Translations under genes and position numbers: made by a program | Assembly: GCF_037975245.1 (NCBI RefSeq) | Contig: NC_092566.1 | Location: 4,590,001-4,647,500, forward strand | Origin: Apostichopus japonicus | Lineage: Eukaryota > Echinodermata > Holothuroidea > Aspidochirotida > Stichopodidae | Length of the DNA: 57,500 nucleotides | Reading direction: 5' to 3' | Shown here: positions 1 through 12,300 of the stretch, piece by piece | Numbering within the stretch: position 1 is the stretch's first letter | How the letters are laid out: each line of letters starts with the position of its first letter | Notes under the pieces: model-generated | The model's input: the letters and a program-made list of their open reading frames with translations, nothing else | What the model was told of the DNA's origin: nothing | Database searches by the model: none

Positions 1-379
1 CATGATTTTATAAGCAAATACTATTTAAACACCAAACAAACAAAATATGTCAAGGTGAGAGAAGGTGGTGTGTGTGTTGGGGGAGGGGTGGGGGAGGGAT
101 GGTAATACCGAAATCATGTGGCAAACCGGAATATGAAGTTCACTCTAGATGCTACGCTTGCAATCGGTGTTAACTAGTTGATTATGTGAGGGAGTGGGTC
201 AACCATGGTAGATACAATTTGGGTGAACCCCTCCACCATACCCATCCCACCCCTCACGTCCCATAGCTTCACCGACCTGTAGAATCCCGCAATTAAAAGT
301 ACCACGTCTTCACTAAACTTAGTAGGCCCATATCCCTATGTTTACCAAAATGTCGACTGATTTTGTATTTGTTTGACAG
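1..379. other. Presumed ACSL intron (5' part)
   Basis: No coding signal. It has a G-rich stretch at 62-110 and a pyrimidine/TTTGACAG acceptor leading to the exon at 380. Confidence 0.6.
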
Positions 380-3300
380 GGACCTGAAGGTATCCGTGTG
401 TCTGCTCAGAACAACATTGAAAAGGGAGAATATTACAGAGTTTATGATGAGTATGAAAATTTGTACGCATCCTTTCTGGCTGGAGAGAAGAAATCAGGTA
501 AAACTTAAAGGCATTGAAGACTCGCCCCAAACCGCGTGCGGCCATCTGAAAAAGTTAACTTTCTGTTGCTTGCAAGTGACGTTTTGTTCGTGTCGCTACA
601 AAATGCAGACAGAAATGAAACGTGATACCTCGTTATCTTTAGCTGGACCTGAGATGTCCATCGCTGTACACTGTGTTGTGGGTATTGACCGCAGCTGTAT
701 GTACTGACTGTACACTAGTGTCTAATTACCGACGGTAGCAAGAAGTGTGTGTATTTTCTGGGATCGATGGTGGTGTCTAACACGTCTGTTACACCTCATT
801 CGAAACTAGGTCAGATTACCGGCATTAGACGTTTCTTTTGCCCGAGTTTTCACACCCTTTAAAAGGCGTTCGGACCCGTGATTCAAAGATTTCTGGTTCG
901 ACTCCTTCCTAGTTCATTACGCTGTGTCCTTGGGCAAGATGCTTTATCTTGATTGGCCGTCTCCACCCAGGGGTTAAATGGGTACCTGTGAGGTAACTTG
1001 TCATTGGGCGCAGTATATAACTGCAACCGTCTGAAGGGATTGTCTCTGGGACAGGTTATCATTGACCCCGGGTAATATAAATTCTATAAAGCGCTTTGAG
1101 ACATATTGCTGGTATATAATGCGCTATATAAAAATCGATAATTATTATTATTATTATTTTGAAAATTCCAAATCGTTACGTTAACCATGTAGCTCTCCTA
1201 AGTGTTCTGTTTAATTATTTATCTCCTCCGAAATGCACAAATCACCCAGTTGGGACAATTTTTCTATACTGTAGTGTTATGTCCCGTTTTAAAGCACCTG
1301 CAGAGTGTCAGTATGAGCAGCAGGAATATCATGTTTCTATCAGATAAAGGTTAGGAACTGTTTGTAATGTCAATACGAGTGCTTGAAACATGATATGGGG
1401 AGGGGGGGGGGGGTGAGAGGGGCAGTTCAGATAGGTAATATAAGCATAATCAAACTCCCAACTGGCGCTACAAGTGATTACGGGTTGTATATATATTTAT
1501 ATATATTTTTTATGTTTTTTATTTAACTTGTTTTTGTTACTCTTATTGTTTGATAGAAGGTGGACCATGTTTGGGAACCAAGAAACAAGGAAGTAATGTC
1601 TACGAATGGAAAACCTACGGTCAGGTAAATTTGGGGACTTCCCGTTCATTTGTATTTTCCCCCCGGTTCTGTCCTTTTATTCTTATGCTTATCGTTCGTT
1701 GTATCGGCTACAATGCTACATTGTATAGCTGAAATGTAGTAATGTACAAACACTATACATTGCCGGTGTGTGCAAATCAGGTTTTCTATAAGCAGAAAAA
1801 TATTTGATGTAAAACTAACTAAATTTGCGTTCCTTCGTATTGTTCGTACGCATTGCATTGAAGGGAATCGGCGCCATCACTATATCACTTTGTCTTAGTA
1901 CCCTGTCATGTTGCTCCTCCGACCCCCCTCCTCTCCGACCGCCCCCCACACACAAATAATAACAAAATATTGCGAAGAAGAACCTTCTTTCTCCAATATG
2001 CACACAACACGAGTGTACCTTTAAGGTTATTGTAACCCTAGAGACGATTGCGACCAAACCGACAACTTCAAGAAGACAATGATGGTCGTGGGGTGGGGGG
2101 GGGGGGTGGGGGTGACGGTTTAGGACTATTGTTGATCAAGAATATCATATCGTACCGTACCACATCCCCGACCCCTTCCCTTCTTCTAAACTGATAATTC
2201 GTTGCTTTTTTGTTGATTTCCTTATCACTCAGTCCCTTTATTCATTCTTCTTGAACACTCAGGTCCGGGAGCGTGCCTTACAGTTTGGTTCGGCTCTCAT
2301 AGAGAAAGGGTTTGAAGCCTCAGATGACACTTTTGTGGGAATTTACTCTTCCAACCGAGAGGAGGTAATTTCGATCCATTTGAAAGAGGATACGGTAGTT
2401 TAAAATGACAGTCCGCAAACTAAGTTTCGATAGGTCGTGTGATTTTTTTTCCAGTTCGTCGGAAAATTTATACAGTTTTCGAAGTTTGCCGACGGACATC
2501 AATTTCATTTTGTTTTGTTTTTAACATCAAATTCATAATCCAAGCTCACCTCATGGATTTTGAGTATAGATTCTGAGGTGTAGGGGTCTGGTGGTGTCGT
2601 GGGTCAGTCATCATGGAAGATGAAGATGCTGGGACGAGGGGGTCTGGTGGTCCGGGAGTCAGTCATCATGGAAGATGCTGCTTAGATCAAATGGCCAGAC
2701 AGGATCCATATCTAACTATACCTTAGATTGAGCAATGTGCATGGTTGTCCCATAAGGTACTCAATGACAAGACCTCAATGGACTGCATGATCCCAATAAG
2801 TGAAAGATTGTTGACCGATTTCGCGAATCAGATCTCGTGGGGTCGGTCTTGGCCCGCGGATCGCATATTAAGAGCCCACTTGCCTTATGACGTCAGATAG
2901 TACATACAATACAAGATATAAGATAGATCAGTTCACTCTCAGATCACTCAAATTATAGAATTAATGTGGAACAGACTACATTCATCGAGTTACTATCAAT
3001 AATTGTGTATTCATTTCAGTGGGCCATTACAGACATCGCTTGTTCTGCGTACAACATTATCTCTGTTCCGTTGTACGATACACTAGGGGAGACATCGACC
3101 AAGTACATAATTAATCTCGGTGAGTAAACAGACGATTATTATTATTTTGTTTTCCGGAGAAAAATACCGATGGAGGTAGTAGACTACTAATATATATAGG
3201 CCTACGGTTAAAGTACCAGGACTTGTTGGGTTTCAATTTGAGTATCGTTGTTGAAACATCTTCCTCAAACAAATTCTGTTAGCCCCGCATGTTTGCATTC

Positions 3301-6300
3301 AGAGCGGGGTACGTATAGGCCTTTATGCCAAAGTTAGGTACTATAATCATTTTAAGTTTATTTTATACCATATAATGACCTTATGTGAGTTAGGCTATAT
3401 ATATGGGAACGCTGCCGCATTTGCTATTCCGTACTATCCGGCGGCTTTAAAGTACAGGGAGGGTTCACTGTGTGGGGGATTTAGGCTGTGGGTATCTCTC
3501 CTGCAGTTACAGCGATAAGTTTACTTTGATGCGCCCACTTTATGTACATTTCAAACAGTGATATAGCCAGCAATGCGCAATACATTACAATTTCAATACG
3601 TTTTCTTGTCGGACTGAGGGTTTGAAAATGACAAAAATAATAATAATGTCGTTTGTCAATGGAGAATACCCTCGACATCAGTGATTTAGTCACAATGATA
3701 TTACTTAATTGGTCAAAAATCCTATGATTAGATATTCTGGAAGCTTCACAGAGCTGTAAGCTTTACAGAGCTTTACATATTCTTCTCATTCTGCTCATTA
3801 ATGCAATTACCCATAGTTATTAATAAAGGTATCAACTTGTTTGATAAGTTTAGATTTTAACTATATTAATGAAATGAAATATTAAAAAGAGCAATATATT
3901 AGTACGCTGTAGAACGGGATTCGAACAAATTAATTTAATATTTATGTATGTCCCGGTTTTGTATCAACTGACGTGCGTTATATACATGAGTACGCACGTT
4001 TACGATGCGAGCATCGCCCTGCTAGCCCAACTGAAGTTGCAAACCCTTGACCAGAGACTTCAGTTCAGACATTAAAGAAACGTTTAAATAAATGGGATCT
4101 TCCCAACATTGGACCAGTCATATTATGGAGCACAGGACATTATTATGATCTTTATCACACTGGATAGAAATTAGGTATTTAGTTCAGCAACCATATCAAT
4201 TTTTTAAGGTAAACAAAATAGAACAGACTATAAAACTTGTCTTTTTTGGACACATCAAACTATATTCATAAAGAGCAACATTGGCTTCCGGTCCCTCACC
4301 GGATTATTTATAAGCTCCTGTTAATTATACAATCGTTGAATGATTCGGCTGCCTCATACATCTCTGACATGCTCCATACATACACTCTGATACGACGTCT
4401 TTGCTGCAGTAACATGCATTTACTCCAAGAACATCGGCCAAAACAGACATGGGATGACAGATCGTTCGAAGTATAGCTGCATGCTCCTCGCCTCTGGAAT
4501 GATATTGCCAGTAGAACTCAGATGTTGTACTTCCCTCACATCGTTCAACAAAAAAAAACTTCTGAAAAAAAATTCTCATGTTATTCGTCAAGCATTCGGT
4601 AATGTTAAAGGCATTGAAGACTCGCCCCAAACCTCGTGCCGCCCTGTGAAAAAGTAAACTTTCCGTTGCTTGCTAGTGAAGTTTTTTCTTATTGCTACAA
4701 AATGCAGAGAGTAATGAAACGTGATACCTTGTTATCTTTTATCTAGACCTGAGATGTCCATCGCTGCTGTGTACACTGTGATGTGGGTATTGACCGTAGA
4801 TGTATGTATTGACTGTACACTAGTGTCTAATTACCGACGTTAGCAAGCTGTGTGTGTATTTTCTGGGATCGATGGTGGTGTCTAACACTTCTGTTACACC
4901 TTAGTCGAAACTAAGGTTATATTACCGACATGAGACGTTTCTTTGTGCGCGAGTCTTCACACCCTTTAACCAATAATTCTTTCGTTCATTCGTTTGTGCA
5001 TTCTTACCTCTCTTTCTCTTCCGCGCCTTCCATGTGGATATGCGCGCGCTATAAATCACCATTATTATTATTATTATTATTATTGTTGTTATTGATGTTG
5101 TAATTATTTCCTTTTCCATTAACCAGTCAAAATTCCCGTTGTCATGTGTGATAACTTCAAGAAAGTTCAGCGTCTTCTGGATCAAAAACCGGACTTAGAT
5201 GTTTTGAAATTGATCATCGTTGCCGAAGAAACGATACCGGAAAATATCGCAGCGAAGGCTACAGAAGTCGGTGTTGAACTGGTGACGTTCCAGCAAATGA
5301 CAGATCTTGGGAAGGAAAACTTGAAGGATGCCACGGTTTGTAATTATTATTTTTATTATAATTTGCAGTTTTATTCAATTTGTTCTGCGTACTTCAGTCT
5401 TGGCATAGCTAAAGTATACGTACCCCACGGGCCCTCCATAATCCCCCAAACCATTCCCCTCCGAATGAATTATTATAACGTCTCTGCATTATCTTTCAAC
5501 ACCCTAGCTAAAGTTTTAATTCAGTCTTAAAGGTTGTTTTGTGTAAGAAGGGTAAAACCGGGTATCTTAAACGCATTTGTTGTGTAAACAGGTGGGAGGG
5601 AAAGAGGGCAGGGGTGAAGTTGAGGGCATCCCTGATTATCATGAAATAACATGGAACAAAGACCTTGATATGATATTTTGGTCCATACTTATTACCGTAT
5701 ATATTATTTTTATTCCGTTCTACAGCCGGGTAAAAACCAAGATTTGTTTACCGTTTGTTTCACAAGCGGCACCACAGGTAAGAAGACTAATTGCATACTT
5801 TGTTTCAATATGAAGGACATATAAGCTAAGACAGTTAACTCATTACCTCGTTCTGCGGTGAAAATAAAATTGTTATTCTGTGTCATCATTATTTATTCTG
5901 CATACCTCCCCCTTCTTCCCCCTCCCCTGTTCCAAACCATACCCTTCTCCTCCCTTCTCCTAACCACCTTTACATATGGCAGTGACATCATGAAACATAT
6001 AGTAAAATGCTGGTTGCGTTTCCAAACTCGATTTCTCTTCATAGCTATACTCTAGTCACTCCGTTTAATATTCGATGTGCACTGTGTATAATGACAATGA
6101 CCGCGTATATGTGATGTTTATAGCACGTAAGTGCGTAATTGAGGAATATCATAAAACATGGAATACCATAGGTAATACCGTAGGGATTAACATAGGTAAG
6201 TACGTATGGATTAACATTGGTAATACCGTAGGGATTAACATAGGTAATACCGTAAGGAATACCATAGGTAATACCGTAGGTAATACCATAGGTAATAAAG

Positions 6301-9300
6301 GAGGGAATACCATAGGTAAGTCCGTAGGGATTAACATAGGTAATACCGTAGGGATTAACATAGATGAGTCCGTAGGGATAAACATAGGTAGTACTTTATG
6401 GATTAAAATAGGTAGTACCGTAGGGATTAACATTGGTAGTACCGTATGGTGTACCATGACCATAGGTAAGTCCGTAGGGATTAACATAGGTAAGTCCGTA
6501 GGGATTAACATTGGTAATCCGTAGGGAATAACATAGGTAGTACTGTATGGAATATCATAGGTAATACCGTAGGGCATACCATAGGTAAGTCCGTAGGGAT
6601 TAACATAGGTAAGTCCGTAGGGATTAACATAGGTAATCCGTAGGGAATGACAGAGGCAGTATATACCTATTTGTTATGTATTGATTCATTACTTTAACAG
6701 AAATGAAGCTCGCTACTCTTTTGCGTTGGTGTCCCAAGCCTGACGTGAAGGCGGCTATGGGTTATATCTCTGGGAGCCCAGGATCAATTAGTGCTCTCAA
6801 TTAGGGATAGTCCATTCCTATTGTCATAATACATTATCATTGACGCCTATAGCTCTCAGCAGGTGACAACTACCTTCGTCCCATATCTTTGCATATTTCC
6901 CTTGGATATTTTCAATTTCGTCATTACTTTTAATTCACAAACAATTCCTAAATGGCAACTTGTTGATAGTGACGTCATTCATTACTCTTACAATCCATCC
7001 AATAGGCGACCCGAAAGGAGTGATGTTGACTCACGGTAATCAACTGTGCATGGCAGGGTCCGTTAATGCGGTAAGAAAAAGACAAAAACAAACAAACATC
7101 GGATTATATCTTTAAAGGTAGTCAGTATAGGCCCCAAATTATAGCATGCTATAAAAGCTAGGAGTTTTCAAAAAGTACTTTCCTGGAGGTCTTTACTCTC
7201 CAAATTGTTCTCAGGTATTTTGAAGGAACACACAAGATGACTGAATGTCCCAGTAAGGAAAACTTTCCTCGAAGGTTGTAATAAAAACGGTTAATTGTGA
7301 ACAAAGGTGACCATATTTGAATATCTAGCATATTTGGGGCAAATACAGCATACCTATAAGCAGAAATTGGGCTTAGTCCGAGGAACATCACAAACGATGA
7401 CGTAACATAACAGTACTGGCGTAGGAGCCCATTTATATCGGGGTGAGGGTGGTAGGGGGGCTGTAACGATTTGCCCGAAAAAAATTAACCAATATGGAAG
7501 GGCGTACTCGTGAGATCCCCCTCACGGTTTTAAATTCGAATTCGCTATAATAACAACGTCTTGGACAAAGAAGAAAAGCATGGAGTGCGAACTGTGCCAA
7601 AACTCCGCAACATCACTGTCAGATTAGTCGGGCAAGCTTAGAACGTTAATATAATTACCAGAGGCAAAGTCTATATGGTAGTTATGGTAGTCTATATGAA
7701 AGTTGTGCACGGCCCTCCACTGGCCAAGGGTTGACTCTCACTAGTTTTTAATGATATATGTTACTGTCTTAATCCAATAATTTTGTGATCCTTTATATAA
7801 TGCTTTTATATAAATCTATATTTTATTAATTCATAGTTTATAACTTATAACAAGTAGTACACTAAACACTTTAAGAATTTAATGTACGTGAGCAATCGTT
7901 TCGTTACGTTTCGTTTAAACATCCCTTTGAAATGAAAATAAACCTTTCGAGTGAAATTTGACCGTCAGTTTTGTAGCCTTTGTATTTTAAATCATATCTA
8001 CATGCTATAGCTACATACTCATAGGTTTCATTCTCAATATGACAAAATGACCGTCTTTTACTTAGGTTGGTGTCAACATCGACAAAACGGACAGACATCT
8101 ATCGTATTTACCACTGGCCCACTCATTCGAACGAACAATACTGGTAAGTATAATACTGGTTAGTACCTCAGTATGAGTAAATGTATTGTTGGTCGGCGTA
8201 TCGTTTACGATCAATACTGGTAAGTTTTTCAGTATTAATATATCTGACAGATGAACGATACTATACTATTAACTATCCAATATGATAGTCAGGTGGCTTA
8301 GCAACTTTAACGTTACCGGCCGGACAAAAGTACCAAATTTGGCATGGAGTTTCTTTTCGACCTATCTATCGATTTTATCCGTGGAACCCACTTTATCGGT
8401 TCCGATTTTTCAAGATGGCGGCCAAAATCCAAGATGGCCGCCAGATAAAAAGGAAATGTCATATATCTGGCTGTAAAAATCAGAGATGAACAAATGAGGG
8501 GTCAATTCAGGTGTTTCCGGGGTCACTGAAACAGATGATGATCATGGCATGTTGCTTGAGTAACCCACTTCCAAGATGGCGGCCAAAATCCAAGATGGCC
8601 GCCAGAAAAAAACGAAATGTCATATATATGGCTGTAAAAATCGGAGATGAACAAATGAGGGGTCAATTAAGGTGTTTCCGAGCTCACTGAAACAGATGAT
8701 GGTCATGGTATGTTGCTTGGGCCACCCACTTCCAAGATGGCGGCCAGAATCCAAGATGGTCCCCTGGAAAAAAAAGGAAATTTCATATATATTCAATCTC
8801 CAGACCCCCTGTGCCCTTTTCTGATCGGGACCATTAAACCTTCCGTCCTCAAACGTGTAAATGAATCCGGGCTAGCACCCTGACTATATGTTATGGCTGG
8901 TATTCTAATTGTGTCACTTTGGTTGAGGAAGCCACTTAGGACTTATTGGGGAACTTTGAGGTGTGGATAGACACTGTCGCAAACCCGTTATTATATGGGA
9001 GTTACGAGTGTCATGTAGGACTGATTACATTGAGTCAACTATATAATAGGGTAACTTGAGGGAAAACAGACCAGATGTGAATACCGACTCATTGAGAGAT
9101 TTTGTAGGATTGTGCACCCTTCATAAACACAACGTCAATTGTGCGAACAACACACGCTAAGCAGGTCACTAGGCATCTGGGGCATTTAACTCGTTCTTTT
9201 CGAACCTGTACCCCAGGGCTACTGTTAGCGAGGATCTCCAGGAAGACTTGTTGTCTGGTATAGACAAGCCCACCCCCCCATAGTAAAACGATAGCTTGGG

Positions 9301-12300
9301 TTCGAATCTCTCCGTTGGTGAGCTCTGGACAGCGGTAGCAGCGATGAAGAAGGGAAAGTCCCCGGTCCTGATGGCCTCCCTGCTGAGTTATATAGGACTT
9401 CTGGGAGGTTCTCGGTGGGGACTTTAGAGACGTGTTCTCTACCGCTTTCCAGTTGAATTACATGAGCCAAACACAGAGGGCTGGAAATATTGTTCTCCTC
9501 CCAAAGTCGGGAGACCCTTTGGACCCTAATAGGCGTACAATAACGCTGTTAAATCTGGACTACAAAATCCTGGCCAAAGCATTAGGAAATCGCTTAGCGA
9601 ATGTGATGCCGGATATTGTAGGTCCTCTCCAGACTTACGCTGTGCGAGTCCTTCGGATTGAACTCAGTGTTTATTCGTTGGTTCTCGTTACTATATAAGG
9701 ACGTCACGAGCATGGTCACTGTTAACGGATTTACTTCTGGTCCCTCCCCGGTTCGAAGGGGAGTCCGTCAGGGTTGTCCCCTCTCCCCGTTGTTATATAT
9801 TCTCTTCAGCGAAACGCTCAGTACCTCGCTGGACAGATGCTTGGGGTTTCGACCTTTCAATGTACCGGTTGGGGCTAGAGTTAAATGCGTGCAATATGCC
9901 GATGACGTCACTTGTATTGTGTCGGACCTCGTCTCCTTCAAGCCTTTATCGAAGGTTTTGGCCACCTTCTAAGAGGCTATGGTGCCAGACTTAACAAGTC
10001 CAAGACCAAAGGGCTGCATTCAGGAGGTTGGCGTGGCCAATCCCTCCCGTTAGATGCTACTTTGTCAGATGTCATGATCAGGGTAATCGGCATCTGGCTA
10101 GGTTATGGTGCCCCAGAGGCCACCACTTAGGCAGAGAAGGCTGATCAGGTGGAGGCAAGGCTCGACACATTCAATCGGAGGTGACTCTCCCTCCATGGGA
10201 AGGTTACAGTTGTCAATCGTTTTATTTTTTCCTCTCCTTCGGTATCCTGGTACGGTGATCGCTGCACCAGGTTATTCCTTGGTACGATTGGAGAGGATCA
10301 TTTTTTATTTCATTTGGGGAACGTGCAAACCAATCCTTCTCAAAAGGACCGTTCTGTAAAAGACCCCCTTGAGCGGGTGGGCATGGTTTGGTCCACCTAC
10401 CATCTTAACTGCGCTTTCTCCTTTTGATAGGTTTTTTCGTTGCGTTTGAGAATCCCTCGTTTGCCTTTTTTGGTTCTGGGGTGGTTTTCTTTTTCGCCAC
10501 TACTGGCCCGGATCCTTTTCCAATAACCGGCCAAAGGCGACACGCTCTTCGGGGTGTATACTCAGATTGGTGACACACTTTGTAGAATCAAAGAGGAGGG
10601 TGGTCCAGTTGTTCTGCTTAACGTGGCCCACTCGGCTTGCCAAACTGCCATCTCTCCAGATGTGTGGTGTTCTGTGTTGTAAGTCACTAGATAGCCGTCT
10701 CCGGGACTTTGCGAGGAGGATTGCACATGGGGTCCTCATCACTAACCATTTTCGCCTAGTCAGGTGGCGATTAGGTTATGGGATTTGTCCCTGTGTGGGC
10801 TGTAAAGCCATTAGGACTATGCAACACCTTTTGCTGGAGTGTCCGGTTGGTGTCGGAATAATGGTTTCACGCCTTCATTATTGGTGTTATTGGTTGTTAT
10901 TGTTGTTGTTTTGGTTATTAGTGTCATTGGTTGACCTCAGATGACTAGTGACCCGACTTAGCGTGTGTTGTTCGCAGAATTGATATGTGTTTATGAAGGG
11001 GGGGGGGGGCCTTGTCTATACCAGACAACAAGTCTTCCTGGAGATCCTCCCTAATAGCAGACCTGTAGTACATGTCCGAAAAGAACGACCTAAATACCTC
11101 AGATGCCTAGTGACCTGACTTAGCGTGTTTTGTTCGCACAATTGACGTTGTGTTTATGAAGGGTGCACAATCCTACAAAATCTCTCAATGAGTCGGTATT
11201 CACATCTGGTCTGTTTTCCCTCAAGTTACCCTATTATATAGTTGACTCAATGTAATCAGTCTTACATGACACTCGTAACTCCCATATAATAACGGGTTTG
11301 CGACAGTGTCTATCCACGGTCGATCACACCTCAAAGTTCCCCAATAAGTCCTAAGTGGCTTCCTGAGCCAAAGTGACACAATTAGAATACCAGCCATAAC
11401 ATGTAGTCAGGGTGCAAGCCCGGTTTCATTTACACGTTTGAGGACGGAAGGTTTAATGGTCCCGATCAGAAAAGGGCACGGGGTCTGGGGATTGAATATA
11501 TATGAAATTTCCTTTTTTTTCCAGGGGGCCATCTTGGATTCTGGCCGCCATCTTGGAAGTGGGTGGCCCAAGCAACATACCATGACCATCATCTGTTTCA
11601 GTGAGCTCGGAAACACCTTAATTGACCCCTCATTTGTTCATCTCCGATTTTTACAGCCAGATATATGACATTTCGTTTTTTTCTGGCGGCCATCTTGGAT
11701 TTTGGCCGCCATCTTGGAAGTGGGTTACTCAAGCAACATGCCATGATCATCATCTGTTTCAGTGACCCCGGAAACACCTGAATTGACCCCTCATTTGTTC
11801 ATCTCTGATTTTTACAGCCAGATATATGACATTTCCTTTTTTTCTGGCGGCCATCTTGGATTTTGGCCGACATCTTGAAAAATCGGAACCGATAAAGTGG
11901 GTTCCACGGATAAAATCGATAGATAGGTCGAAAAGAAACTCCATGCCAAATTTGGTACTTTTGTCCGGCCTGTAACGTTAAGCCTAAAAATTGTTGCTAA
12001 GCCACCTGACTATGAGTAAACGTACCATTTACCTGTTCATTCCAACGAACTTATACTAGCTAGTATACACTTTTCAGCTGTGTAATCTAAACTCTCGTCA
12101 ATATCTAAGAATTTATTCGGATGGTCTCCATTCGTCAAATAAACGATCAGAAAAGTAGTCTATATTTAGTATTTTATCAATTTCAGCTAACATATTTATG
12201 CTCAAATTTGTTTCTACCCATTAGTGGGTAACGCTATCTTGTGGTGCCCAGTTTGGTTTCTTCAGCGGCGATACCAGGAAGTTAATGGAGGACGTTGCTC

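Noticed and set aside
6075-6577. Open frames of 149 and 142 codons on opposite strands with repeated NIGNTVGI-type and LPMLIPTV-type peptides
   Set aside because: They are a by-product of a 24-bp repeat whose period is divisible by three. No start context, no domain, and the region is an ACSL intron.
6161-6650. CRISPR-like array of regularly spaced repeats
   Set aside because: Units are contiguous with no unique spacers, in an animal gene intron; it is a minisatellite.
7071-12224. Apparent loss of the [11 protein letters not shown] exon because of the transposon insertion
   Set aside because: On closer reading the exon is present at 8066-8143 with good splice sites, so the gene is intact here.
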